NCBI RefSeq assembly: GCF_000349325.1
Contig: NC_020504.1
Coordinates: 2,452,053-2,516,052, forward strand
Source: Streptomyces davaonensis JCM 4913
GTDB taxonomy: Bacteria; Actinomycetota; Actinomycetes; Streptomycetales; Streptomycetaceae
DNA length: 64,000 nt
Reading direction: 5' to 3'
The notes under the pieces were generated by a model. It saw nothing but the letters and a program-made list of their open reading frames with translations. It was not told where the DNA came from and searched no databases. A program made the translations under genes and the position numbers. How positions within the stretch are numbered: position 1 is the stretch's first letter; the number at the start of each line of letters is the position of its first letter. Below are positions 7,144 through 15,528 of the stretch, one piece after another.

Positions 7144-9439
7144 CCTCCGCCACCGTCAGCCGCCCCGCCCGCCGGGCCGGGACCAGCGCCCCCAGTACCG
7201 CGATGACGACCCCGGCGAGGGCCAGGCCGGCGAGCGCCGGGGCCTGCCAGACGTCCGTCATGTAGGCGGGCAGGGTGATGTCGACCGCGCCGGCCATGCG
7301 GGGGACGACGAGTTCGTAGGCCGCGATGCCCAGCGGGACGCCGAGCAGGGAGCCGGTCACGCCCAGTACCGCCATCGAGGTCACGGTCATCGCCGTGACC
7401 TGTCGCGGTGTCATCCCGATGGACTTGAGCATGCCCAAGTCCCTGCGGCGGTCGTGGGTGTTGAGGACCACCGTGTTGAAGACGCCGAGGGCGGAGACGA
7501 CGGCGAGCATCAGGGTGAGCGCCGTGGCGGAGCCGATCACGGTCTGCGTCACGGTGTTGGCACCCTGCACCGCCGGGCTGACTCCCGGCTCGGCGTCCGC
7601 CGCCGCGCGCGCGTAGGCTGCCGGGTCCGTGCCGTCGCGCAACCGGACGTGGTAGGCGATGGGCTCCTCGCGCGGGGCCAGGGTCCCGAACGTCGACCAG
7701 TCGACGACCACGCTCCGGGGGTCGCTCTGCATGTACTCCCCGACGACACGGACCCGTTCGGCCCGGTCCCCCTTCTCCAGCCGGACGTACTCGCCGATCC
7801 GCACATCGTTGTGGCGCAGGAAGGCGGACCCGGCGACGATCTCACCGGCACCGCGCGTCCACCGCCCCTCGGTGAGCACACTGTCCAGCCGGAGCCGGTC
7901 ACCCCGGCGGGCCTCGATCCACACCAGGTCCGCCGAGCCCGCCATTCGGACCTGGACATCGGCCCGTGCCGTCACCTCATCCGCACCGGGCAACCCGGCG
8001 AACAGGGCGTGCAGTTCGGCATCCGAGCGCTTTGGGCGGACCTCCTTGCCGTCCTTGTGCTGCCCCACGTACACCGTGACCTGATAGGCGTCGCGCCCCG
8101 CACTGCCGAACCGGTCCATCGTGGTCGCGAGGCCCGTCGCGAAGGTCACCGTGGTCACGCCCAGGACCACGGCGGCGAGGGTGAGCGCGCTGCGCCCCGG
8201 CCGGGCGAACGGCAGCCCCGTGCCCAGACTCACCGAGCGCGGCAACCGGCTGCCGGCCAGCCGCCGTTGAATTCCCAGGGCGCGCCCGGCGCGGGGCGCG
8301 CTGCCCGCGCTGATCGCCCGCACGGCCGACATACGGTGGGCGCGCACGGCCGGGGCGAGCGCTGCGAGGACGCAGAGCACTGGCATGCCGAGCAGCGTCA
8401 CGGTGTTCACCCACGGCGGCACGGAGACGCTGCCGTGGAACACCCCCGCGTCCGGCCCGGAGAAGACGAACTCGAAGAACGGCCGGGCCAGCAGGTTTCC
8501 CAGGACGGTGCCGAGTGCGCAACCGAGCACCGCCGGCACGGAAATCATCGTGAGGTAGACGGCGACGACCTGTCCCGGGGTGAAGCCAAGTGCCTTGAGC
8601 ACGCCGATGTGCCGCATTCCGGAGATCACCGCACCGCTGACCACGTTACCGATGATGAGCACCGCAACGGCGATGCCGAGGATGCCGAAGGTCATCAGAT
8701 ACGGGGTGTACGCGCGGGCCGAACCGCTCATCTGCTCCTTGAGCGTGAGGTACGACCGGGAGGCGGTGAGCGCGTCCGCCGGCAGCCCCTCGATCAACGT
8801 GGCCACCCCCGTGCGCAGTTCGTCCTGTGTCGCCGCGTCGTCGAAGCGGACGAGCAGTTGGGAGGTCCGAGGATTCAAGGCTCCGATCTGCTCGGGGGTC
8901 ACCCAGGCGTCCGCGGTACGGCTCAGGTCGAAGGCGAACCCGACGACGGTGAGGGTCGGCCCCGAGGGGATCCGGAGCTTCTTGCCCAGGTCGTCCGACG
9001 TCCAGTCGGACTGCCGGTTCACCACGACCTCGCCGGGCCGGGTGGCCCAGCGGCCCGCCCACAGATCGAGTCGGTCCACCGGCCCGTCGGCGTCGGCGCG
9101 CCCGACGACGCTGATCTCACTGCCCAAGCCGAACTCCATCGCCCGGGTGGGCAGTTCGACCGAGGCCAGGGCGAACGGCCCGGCGATGGCCTCGACTCCG
9201 GGCTGCCGGGCCGCTCGCGCGAGTTCGCCGTCGGTCACGCGGTCGGCGTCGAACGCGGCCACGACATGCGGCCCGCGCTGCTTGTCGAAAGCCTTGTCGA
9301 ACGGCCCCGACGCGGCGTCGACCAGGCCGAGGGCGACCACCATCGCCGCCGTGGAGGTCAGCGTGACCAGCGCGATCACCACCGTCTGGAGCCTGCGGCG
9401 CCGTACCGCCGCCCGCGCGGCCCGCCAGACCGCCCTCAT
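7127..9439 (-). CDS. FtsX-like ABC transporter permease
   Basis: A 770-residue permease with the MacB/FtsX two-repeat plan. It has an N-terminal membrane segment (about 18-40), a large extracytoplasmic domain, a three-helix block near residues 250-400, another extracellular part, and a final three-helix block ending LTVAEVLRNE. The phrase HIGVLKALGFTPGQV and its second copy LGMLKSIGMTPRQV are the conserved FtsX motif, showing the internal duplication. The start at 9439 overlaps the stop of the ATPase gene (ATGA). Such pairs export peptides or lipids, or sense antibiotics; here the neighbouring two-component system probably controls them. Confidence 0.92.
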   Translation of the reverse strand: MRAVWRAARAAVRRRRLQTVVIALVTLTSTAAMVVALGLVDAASGPFDKAFDKQRGPHVVAAFDADRVTDGELARAARQPGVEAIAGPFALASVELPTRAMEFGLGSEISVVGRADADGPVDRLDLWAGRWATRPGEVVVNRQSDWTSDDLGKKLRIPSGPTLTVVGFAFDLSRTADAWVTPEQIGALNPRTSQLLVRFDDAATQDELRTGVATLIEGLPADALTASRSYLTLKEQMSGSARAYTPYLMTFGILGIAVAVLIIGNVVSGAVISGMRHIGVLKALGFTPGQVVAVYLTMISVPAVLGCALGTVLGNLLARPFFEFVFSGPDAGVFHGSVSVPPWVNTVTLLGMPVLCVLAALAPAVRAHRMSAVRAISAGSAPRAGRALGIQRRLAGSRLPRSVSLGTGLPFARPGRSALTLAAVVLGVTTVTFATGLATTMDRFGSAGRDAYQVTVYVGQHKDGKEVRPKRSDAELHALFAGLPGADEVTARADVQVRMAGSADLVWIEARRGDRLRLDSVLTEGRWTRGAGEIVAGSAFLRHNDVRIGEYVRLEKGDRAERVRVVGEYMQSDPRSVVVDWSTFGTLAPREEPIAYHVRLRDGTDPAAYARAAADAEPGVSPAVQGANTVTQTVIGSATALTLMLAVVSALGVFNTVVLNTHDRRRDLGMLKSIGMTPRQVTAMTVTSMAVLGVTGSLLGVPLGIAAYELVVPRMAGAVDITLPAYMTDVWQAPALAGLALAGVVIAVLGALVPARRAGRLTVAEVLRNE

Positions 9440-10137
9440 GCGGACGGCTCCAGGGTGTGCTCCCCGATGACCCGGCCGTCGGCGAACTCGACGATCCGGC
9501 TCGCGCAGCGACGGGCCAGGTGGGCGTCGTGGGTGACCAGGACGAGGGTCTGGCCGATCTGGTTGAGGTCGATCAGCAGGTCCATCACCTGCTCGCCCGA
9601 GCGGCTGTCCAGGGCGCCGGTCGGCTCGTCGGCCAGCAGCAGGGCGGGGCGGTTCATCAACGCCCGTGCCACGGCGACGCGTTGCCGCTCGCCGCCGCTG
9701 AGCACCGCCGGGTAGGCGTTGCGCCGGTCGGCGATCCCGAGCTCCTCGAAGAGCTCCAGGGCGCGGCGGCGGGCCTGCCTGGCCGGGGTGCCGGTCAACT
9801 GGGCGGCGAGGGCGACGTTGTCGAGCGCCGAGAGGTCGTCGATGAGATTGAAGAACTGGAAGATCATGCCGATCCGGCGCCGCCGGTACAGGGCCAGCCC
9901 CTTCTCCGACAGTTCCCCCACGCTCTCCCCGTGCACGACGACCGACCCGGCGCTCGGCCGGTCGAGCCCCGCGATCATGTTGAGCAGCGTCGACTTGCCG
10001 CACCCCGAGGGCCCCATCACCGCCACGGCCTCCCCCGCCGCGATCCGTAGCGACACCCCGTCCAACGCCGTGGTCTCGCCGTACTCCTTGCGCACTCCGT
10101 CGAGTCGTACGACGACCCCGCTGTCCTCTGTGGCCAT
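9436..10137 (-). CDS. ABC transporter ATP-binding protein (LolD/MacB type)
   Basis: A 233-residue ATPase with Walker A GPSGCGKST, Q-loop region IFQFFNLI, signature LSGGERQRVAVARAL, Walker B LLLADEPTGALD and the switch His in VTHDAHLA. I chose ATG 10137 because the family begins just before the VVVRLDGVRKEYG strand; an in-frame upstream start at 10173 adds a short unlikely extension. It is paired with the FtsX-like permease by a 4-bp overlap. The promoter lies in the 137-bp gap shared with the divergent sensor kinase gene, which carries several palindromes. Confidence 0.93.
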   Translation of the reverse strand: MATEDSGVVVRLDGVRKEYGETTALDGVSLRIAAGEAVAVMGPSGCGKSTLLNMIAGLDRPSAGSVVVHGESVGELSEKGLALYRRRRIGMIFQFFNLIDDLSALDNVALAAQLTGTPARQARRRALELFEELGIADRRNAYPAVLSGGERQRVAVARALMNRPALLLADEPTGALDSRSGEQVMDLLIDLNQIGQTLVLVTHDAHLARRCASRIVEFADGRVIGEHTLEPSA

Positions 10138-10170
10138 GCCAAGGACGCTACGGGGCACCGCGGTTGCGGG

Positions 10171-10230
10171 CATCCCTCCCCGGATGGCAGTCGGCGGCCC
10201 GCCTCATCCCCGGGATGCAGGTCCTGCATC
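10171..10230. promoter_or_regulatory. overlapping palindromes between exporter and two-component system
   Basis: Three palindromes built on GGATG/CATCC lie in the divergent gap. They are CATCC-N6-GGATG (10171-10186), CATCCCCGGGATG (10205-10217) and GATGCAGGTCCTGCATC (10214-10230), the last two overlapping. They are good candidates for binding of the adjacent LuxR-type response regulator, controlling the exporter, its own operon, or both. The sites are seen; the regulator assignment is inferred from position. Confidence 0.6.
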
Positions 10231-10274
10231 TCCCGGCCGATGCGCCCCGGTTGGCCGTCTGCCAAGGTGAGGGC

Positions 10275-11099
10275 GTGTGGAAGTCAATGGTGCTGGTGGC
10301 GGCGGGTGTGGCCGTGCTGGGTCTGACCGTGGCGCTGATCCGGACGCGGCAGCGGTGGCAGGCCGCGGTCGGTGAGCGGGGCTGGCTGCTGGAGCGCGAG
10401 CGGGAGAGCGCGGCACGGGCCGCGGTCACGGCCGAACGGGACCGTATCGCACGGGAGTTGCACGACATCGTGAGTCATAACGTCAGCCTGATGGTGGTGC
10501 AGGCGAGCGCGGCCAGGGAGGTGCTCGGCACCATGCCGGACGAGGCGGCGACGGCACTGCGCGCGGTGGAGGACGCGGGGCGCGGGGCGATGACGGACCT
10601 ACGGCATCTGCTCGGCGTGCTGGCGCCGTCGCCGGACGGGGAGGACGTCGAGGAGGGTGGGAGCGGTACAGCGGTCCAGGTCCCGCAGCCCGGGCTCGAC
10701 CGGCTCGGCACCCTCGTCGACCGGGTCTCCTTCGCCGGGCTGCCGGTCGAGGTACGGATCTCCGGCGAGCCGCGCCCGCTGCCGCAGGGGGTGGACGTGA
10801 CGGCGTACCGCATCGTCCAGGAGGCCCTGACCAACGCCCTCCGGCACGGCGACGGCGGCAAGGCCGAGGTCACCGTGCGGTACGCCGATCACGCCCTGCG
10901 CGTCGAGGTCCTCAACACCGGCCCCAGCGTCCTGACCGGCGAGGCGCCGCCCCGTGCGGCACGGCGAGGGCAGGGGACGGGGCGCGGGCTGCTGGGGCTG
11001 CGGGAGCGGGTCGCGGTGTACGGCGGTGACCTGGACGCCCGGCGCCGGCTCGGCGGCGGTTACCGGGTCCGGGCGCGCATCCCGCTGGACCGCCCGTGA
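10275..11099 (+). CDS. two-component sensor histidine kinase (HisKA_3 type)
   Basis: A 274-residue kinase with a single N-terminal membrane segment (about 5-24) and almost no extracellular sensor. A short coiled linker (GWLLERERESAARAA) precedes the dimerisation helix with the phosphorylated His in RIARELHDIVSHNVSL. The HATPase domain has its N-box at YRIVQEALTNALRHG and G-box at GTGRGLLGLRERV. The GTG at 10275 is the likely start (AAGGTGAGG nearby); ATG 10287 is an alternative. The stop overlaps the start of the response regulator gene (GTGA). Lacking a sensor domain, it may sense through the membrane or through the adjacent exporter, as in bacitracin-sensing systems (inference). Confidence 0.9.
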   Translation: MWKSMVLVAAGVAVLGLTVALIRTRQRWQAAVGERGWLLERERESAARAAVTAERDRIARELHDIVSHNVSLMVVQASAAREVLGTMPDEAATALRAVEDAGRGAMTDLRHLLGVLAPSPDGEDVEEGGSGTAVQVPQPGLDRLGTLVDRVSFAGLPVEVRISGEPRPLPQGVDVTAYRIVQEALTNALRHGDGGKAEVTVRYADHALRVEVLNTGPSVLTGEAPPRAARRGQGTGRGLLGLRERVAVYGGDLDARRRLGGGYRVRARIPLDRP

Positions 11100-11755
11100 C
11101 GGGGCCCCGGGTCCTGGTCGTCGACGACCAGACGCTGATCCGCACCGGCTTCCGGCTGATCCTGACCGCCCGTGGCATCGAGGTGGCGGGCGAGGCCGCG
11201 GACGGCGCGGAGGCGGTGTCGCTGGCCCGCGAGCTGAAGCCGGACGTGGTCCTGATGGACATCCGGATGCCGACGATGGACGGCCTGGAGGCCACCCGCC
11301 GAGTTCTCCAACAGTCCCCGGACTGCCGGGTGTTGATGCTGACCACGTTCGACCTGGACCACTACGTCTACACGGCCCTGTCGATCGGGGCGAGCGGCTT
11401 CCTGCTCAAGGACGTCACGCCGGAACACCTGGCGGCCGCGGTACGCCTGGTCAACTCGGGCGACGCACTGCTCGCCCCGTCCATCACCCGTCGCTTGGTG
11501 GAACGCTTCGCGTCGGCGGCTCCCACTCCCGCACCCCCGACCTCCCTGTCGGCGCTCACACCACGGGAGCTGGAGGTCCTGACCCTGCTGGGCCGGGGCC
11601 TGTCCAACACGGAGCTGGCCGAGCACCTCACCCTCAGCGAGGCCACGGTGAAGTCCCATGTGGCCCGCATCTTCTCGAAGCTGGCGCTGCGGGACCGTGC
11701 GCAGGCGGTGGTGCTGGCGTACGAGACGGGTCTGGTGAAGCCGGGGACGACATGA
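11096..11755 (+). CDS. LuxR/NarL-family response regulator
   Basis: A 219-residue regulator. The receiver domain spans about residues 4-120, with acidic residues in VLVVDDQ, phospho-acceptor Asp in VVLMDIRMP, Thr in LMLTTFD and Lys in GFLLKDVTP. The LuxR-type helix-turn-helix lies at about 150-210 (LTPRELEVLTLLGRG, TELAEHLTLSEATVKSHVAR). The start overlaps the kinase stop, so the pair is coupled. It probably acts on the palindromes at 10171-10230 and so on the divergent ABC exporter. Confidence 0.93.
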   Translation: MTGPRVLVVDDQTLIRTGFRLILTARGIEVAGEAADGAEAVSLARELKPDVVLMDIRMPTMDGLEATRRVLQQSPDCRVLMLTTFDLDHYVYTALSIGASGFLLKDVTPEHLAAAVRLVNSGDALLAPSITRRLVERFASAAPTPAPPTSLSALTPRELEVLTLLGRGLSNTELAEHLTLSEATVKSHVARIFSKLALRDRAQAVVLAYETGLVKPGTT

Positions 11756-11763
11756 GACCGATT

Positions 11764-11778
11764 CCTAGGAGGTCTAGG
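11764..11778. promoter_or_regulatory. candidate TetR operator
   Basis: CCTAG-GAGGT-CTAGG is a perfect inverted repeat with 5-bp arms and a 5-bp spacer, 36 bp upstream of the TetR-family gene. Its position close to the likely promoter fits autorepression. Not tested. Confidence 0.6.
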
Positions 11779-11814
11779 TCGTAAGCTAGTGCCCGCAGCA
11801 ATGGAGGTCATGCC

Positions 11815-12396
11815 ATGCCCCGAGCGGGTCTCACCGCCGACCGCATCACCGCGGCCGCCGCCGATCTGGCCGACGAGGTCGGCTTCGAGAAGGTCAGTCT
11901 GTCGGCGCTGGCGCGGCAGTTCGGCGTGAAGGACGCCAGTCTGTACTCGCATGTGCGCAACCTCCAGGACCTCCGGACGCGGATCGCGCTGCTCGCGGGC
12001 GGGGAGATGATCGACCGGATCGCCCTGGCAGTCGCGGGCCGTGCGGGCAAGGACGCGCTGGCGGCCTTCGCGGACGCCTACCGGGAGTACGCCCTGGAGC
12101 ACCCGGGCAGATACGCGGCGACCCAGATCCGCGTCGACCAGACCCTGCTGACGGACTCCCCCGCGATGCGCCGCACCGCCGAGATCACCTACGGCATGCT
12201 CCGCGCCTACGGCCTGGAGGAACCCGATCTCACCGACGCGGTACGCCTGTTGCGCAGCACCTTCCACGGCTACTGCGCCCTGGAGTCCACCGGCGCCTTC
12301 GGCGCTCCCAGGGACGTACGCCGTTCCTGGGAGCGTGCGGTCGAGGCGCTGCATGTGGCCCTGGAGAACTGGCCGACGCTACCGCTGCATCACTAG
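11815..12396 (+). CDS. TetR/AcrR-family transcriptional regulator
   Basis: A 193-residue repressor. The N-terminal helix-turn-helix (about residues 8-55) includes VSLSALARQFGVKDASLYSHV. The helical ligand domain follows, with the LLRSTFHGYCALESTGAFG segment typical of the subgroup with a WHG-type C-terminal domain. GGAGG lies 7 nt before the ATG. A palindrome at 11764-11778 is a likely self-operator. The 3' end overlaps the convergent PEP-mutase-like gene by 18 bp, and that enzyme could be a target. Ligand unknown. Confidence 0.9.
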   Translation: MPRAGLTADRITAAAADLADEVGFEKVSLSALARQFGVKDASLYSHVRNLQDLRTRIALLAGGEMIDRIALAVAGRAGKDALAAFADAYREYALEHPGRYAATQIRVDQTLLTDSPAMRRTAEITYGMLRAYGLEEPDLTDAVRLLRSTFHGYCALESTGAFGAPRDVRRSWERAVEALHVALENWPTLPLHH

Positions 12397-13137
12397 CCCC
12401 TGCACATCGGCGTACGTCGGTGTCCCGCCGCGCGGAGTCCGGCCGGCCCGGATGTCGGTGGCCGTCTCCACCGCCGCGCCGAGCGCGCGTCGGTAGAGCA
12501 GCGAGCCGAGGCTGACGCGGCGGACGCCGAGGCCGGCGAGACGGGAGAGGGGCGGGCCGGTGGGTGAGTACAGGATGTTCAGCGGGGCGTGGAGCTGTCG
12601 GACCAGGGTGGCGATCCGCGCGGGGTCGTTCATCCCGGGGACGAACACGCAGTCGGCACCGGCCTCTTGGTAGGCGTCGAGCCGACGCAGCGTGTCCCGT
12701 TCGTCCCCCTCGCCCAGCCAGTACGTGTCGGTGCGCGCGTTGACGAAGAGGTCCGGTGCCGCCTTCTTCACGGCCGCGATCTTCGCCGCGTGCCCCGCGA
12801 CGGCCCCCAGGCCGTCCTCCAGATTGATTCCCACCGCCCCCACCGCGGCCAGCTGCCGGGCGAACTCCCCTACCTCGTCCGGGTCCTGGCTGAAGCCGCC
12901 CTCCGCGTCGACGGAGAGCAGGAACGGCCCGCTGCCGAGCGTGAGGGCGAGCCGGAGGGTCTCGTCGCGCGTCACCGACGCCCCGTCCGGCAGCCCCGCC
13001 CCCGCGGCGACGGCCAGGCTCGTGGTGGCGACGGCCGGGAAGCCCTCGGCGGCCAGCGCCAGGGCGGACGCGTGGTCCCAGGCGTTGGGGAGGAGCAGCG
13101 GTTCCCCGGTGTGGTGGAGACGGGCGAAGGGGGTCAT
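12379..13137 (-). CDS. isocitrate lyase/phosphoenolpyruvate mutase family protein
   Basis: A 252-residue TIM-barrel enzyme of the PEP mutase/isocitrate lyase superfamily. Visible motifs are LPNAWDHASALALAAEGFPA, VDAEGGF, INLEDG and FVNARTDTYW. Members cleave or form C-C or P-C bonds in 2-methylisocitrate, oxaloacetate or carboxyphosphonoenolpyruvate; the usual catalytic KKCGH motif is not evident, so the reaction cannot be named. I start it at ATG 13137, just before the conserved domain. The gene overlaps the convergent TetR gene at its 3' end. Confidence 0.88.
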   Translation of the reverse strand: MTPFARLHHTGEPLLLPNAWDHASALALAAEGFPAVATTSLAVAAGAGLPDGASVTRDETLRLALTLGSGPFLLSVDAEGGFSQDPDEVGEFARQLAAVGAVGINLEDGLGAVAGHAAKIAAVKKAAPDLFVNARTDTYWLGEGDERDTLRRLDAYQEAGADCVFVPGMNDPARIATLVRQLHAPLNILYSPTGPPLSRLAGLGVRRVSLGSLLYRRALGAAVETATDIRAGRTPRGGTPTYADVQGLVMQR

Positions 13138-13204
13138 GACGGCACGGTAGGCCGGGATCGCTTCGGCCCCGGCCGAACGATGACCGGGGCCGAGCCTGTG
13201 AACG

Positions 13205-13573
13205 TCAGCTCGCCCGCTCCGCCGCACTCCGCAGCACACAGAACTCATTGCCCTCGGGATCCGCCAGGACCGCCCACCCCGTACCGTCCGGGTTGCGGCG
13301 GTCGGCGACCAGGGTGGCGCCGAGGGCGAGGACGCGGTGGATCTCCTCGTCGCGGGTGCGGTCCTCCGGCTGGAGGCAGAAGTGCAGCCGGTTCTTGACG
13401 GTCTTGGCCTCCGGCACGTTGATGAAGAGCACCTTCGCCTCCTCGATCAGCACCTCCTCGTCGCCGGGCTTGTCGTCCTCGTGCACGGGCAGGTCCAGGA
13501 CCTTCGACCAGAACTGGGCGAGTCCGTAGGCGTCGGCGCTGTCGACGGTGGTGTGCCGGATCACAGAAGTCAT
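13205..13573 (-). CDS. VOC-family (glyoxalase-like) protein
   Basis: A 122-residue single-domain protein with the paired beta-alpha-beta modules of the vicinal oxygen chelate fold. It starts VIRHTTVDSADAYGLAQFW and ends GWAVLADPEGNEFCVL, with a Glu near the end in the usual metal position. Such proteins bind small molecules, confer antibiotic tolerance or isomerise metabolites; nothing here defines the substrate. ATG 13573 starts directly at the first strand. It stands alone between convergent and divergent neighbours. Confidence 0.87.
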   Translation of the reverse strand: MTSVIRHTTVDSADAYGLAQFWSKVLDLPVHEDDKPGDEEVLIEEAKVLFINVPEAKTVKNRLHFCLQPEDRTRDEEIHRVLALGATLVADRRNPDGTGWAVLADPEGNEFCVLRSAAERAS

Positions 13574-13917
13574 GCGCGCGATTCTCATCCGTACCCGACA
13601 CACCCGGCAAGGAGATAACGACTGGTGCAGCCACGGGGGTGGACCGTGAAGCCGAGGACCAGTACGCATCAGGTGGCGGTCGCCTTTCTGAAAAACCGAA
13701 ATTCAGGCCCCGGAAAGGTCATTTACCGTTCAAATATCAAGGCCCTCGAACACCTGCAAACGGACTTGTTTCTTCATATGCGGAATGGGTTGAATGGCGC
13801 CCCGAATTCACCGCCTTCGAGAGCGCCGATTCGGCGCGGCGACGGAAATTTCGTAAATGAGGCCTTTTGGCGTGCTATCACTGCTGGGCAGTTCACGCAC
13901 CTCGGGAGGACTTAGCA
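13574..13917. other. AT-richer intergenic region before the SpaA-like gene
   Basis: About 340 bp without a convincing gene. From about 13680 to 13870 the base composition is clearly more AT-rich than the surroundings. It holds a small hairpin (GCGCCG-ATT-CGGCGC, 13823-13837) and the palindrome GAAATTTC (13845-13852). Short open frames here (up to 96 codons) lack ribosome sites and typical codon bias. I read it as a long promoter and leader for the exported protein gene that follows. Confidence 0.5.
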
Positions 13918-15528
13918 GTGACCGATTCCCTGCATGTATCCGTGCGGACAGGCAAGCGACGCAGACGCAGCGGGTCCGTGGCCTTCAGGACGGCGGCCAC
14001 GGCCGTCCTGCTCGGCTGCGGACTGCTCTCGGCCAGTGTGGCGGCGGCACAGGCACCGCCGCCCAGCCTGACCGGCAGCGGTTTCGAGATCGACACCGAC
14101 GCCAACCTCGTCGTCGACGACCCCAACAGCCCCGACGACTGGGACAGCGTCGCCGAGATCCGGGTACCGGACAACGCGATCGGCAACGACGACACCTCGT
14201 TCGGCCAGGGGGCCAAGGAGGACACCGCGGTTCCGTCGGTCGTCGACGGCGGTATCCCGCCGAACAAGAGCGATCTGCGCTTCTTCGGCGTCTACCAGGA
14301 GGGCGCCAGCACCACCGGCTTCCTCAACATGTTCTGGAGCCGGGTCCAGGAGCCGACCGGCACCACGAACATGGACTTCGAGTTCAACCAGTCCGAGACG
14401 GTCAGCGCCAACGGCGTCACCCCGGTACGGACCGCCGGCGACGTGCTGATCACCTACGACCTGTCGCAGGGCGGCACCCGGCCGGTCATCTCGATCCGGA
14501 CCTGGACGGGCAGCGCGTGGGGGCCCGCCACCAATCTGACCACCCCGCCGGTCAGGGCCGCCGCCTCGATCAACACCAGCGCCATCGCGGACGCGGACAG
14601 CGACGGGCTCGGCGCCCTGGACCCCCGCACCTTCGGTGAGGCGCAGATCAGCCTGGCCGCGGTTCTCGGTGGCAACGGCACCACCTGCAAGTCCTTCGCG
14701 TCGGCCTACCTCAAGAGCCGCGCCTCGGACTCCTTCACCTCCGCGCTGAAGGACTTCATCCCCCCGCAGAGCGTCGACATCTCCAACTGCGGCAGCGTGC
14801 AGATCAACAAGACGGACGACCAGGACGAAGAACTCGACGGAGCCGAGTTCACGCTCTACAAGGACAACGCCCCGCTCAACGGCACGCGTGGTGCCGAAGA
14901 CACCATCACGACCTTCAAGTGCACGACCGTGAACGGCACCTGCACCATCGACGACGTCCCGCAGGGCGAGTACTGGGTGCACGAGACGGTCGTCCCGTCG
15001 GGCCACGACCCGGCCCCCGACCAGCACGTCACCGTCGTCGCCAACGAGACGCAGACGCTGAACTTCTCCGACCCCCGCCAGATGGGCGCGATCCGCGTCA
15101 CCAAGGTCCGCAAGCACGCGGCCAGCGGTCCCGGTGACCACGCCCACGAGGGGATCACCTTCACGCTGAGCAACGGCGCCACCGCGACGACCGACGCCAA
15201 CGGCCAGGCCTGCTTCAACAACCTCCCGTTCGGCAGCTACACGGTGACCGAGGGCGACCACGCGGGCTACGCGGACAACGCGCCCAAGAACGTCACCGTC
15301 GACACCAAGGCGAACTGCAATGACAACCCGTACAACGGCGAGACGGTCTCCTTCCGCAACACGCCGCTGACGGACCTCACGCTCACCGCCACCCCCCAGG
15401 TGACCGGCGCGACCCAGTCCACGTTCGCCTGCAACGGCAAGACGGCCACCAACGTGACACCCACGTCGGCGACCTTCCCGAACCTGCCGCCCGGTACCTA
15501 CACCTGCACGGTGGTCATCGACCCGTGA
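13918..15528 (+). CDS. secreted SpaA-like surface protein without sorting signal
   Basis: A 536-residue exported protein starting at GTG 13918 with GGGAGGA 7 nt upstream. A long basic signal peptide (about 1-45: GKRRRRSGS, hydrophobic core, VAAAQA) is followed by a beta-rich region of about 250 residues. Two prealbumin-like (SpaA-type) repeats follow: VQINKTDDQDEELDGAEFTL to YWVHETVVP, and IRVTKVRKHA to YTVTEGDHAGY. A third short beta module ends the protein. SpaA repeats usually build pilins or adhesins anchored by sortase, but there is no LPXTG motif or C-terminal membrane segment, so it is probably released or held non-covalently. The 3' end overlaps the convergent DUF2264 gene. Confidence 0.85.
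   Translation: MTDSLHVSVRTGKRRRRSGSVAFRTAATAVLLGCGLLSASVAAAQAPPPSLTGSGFEIDTDANLVVDDPNSPDDWDSVAEIRVPDNAIGNDDTSFGQGAKEDTAVPSVVDGGIPPNKSDLRFFGVYQEGASTTGFLNMFWSRVQEPTGTTNMDFEFNQSETVSANGVTPVRTAGDVLITYDLSQGGTRPVISIRTWTGSAWGPATNLTTPPVRAAASINTSAIADADSDGLGALDPRTFGEAQISLAAVLGGNGTTCKSFASAYLKSRASDSFTSALKDFIPPQSVDISNCGSVQINKTDDQDEELDGAEFTLYKDNAPLNGTRGAEDTITTFKCTTVNGTCTIDDVPQGEYWVHETVVPSGHDPAPDQHVTVVANETQTLNFSDPRQMGAIRVTKVRKHAASGPGDHAHEGITFTLSNGATATTDANGQACFNNLPFGSYTVTEGDHAGYADNAPKNVTVDTKANCNDNPYNGETVSFRNTPLTDLTLTATPQVTGATQSTFACNGKTATNVTPTSATFPNLPPGTYTCTVVIDP

Noticed and set aside
7115..9715. 866-codon plus-strand frame opposite the FtsX-like permease
   Set aside because: Composition is His/Arg/Gly-rich noise and the real gene lies on the other strand with clear motifs.
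13625..13915. 96- and 73-codon frames in the AT-rich region
   Set aside because: No ribosome site, no codon bias, no recognisable domain; better explained as promoter/leader DNA.
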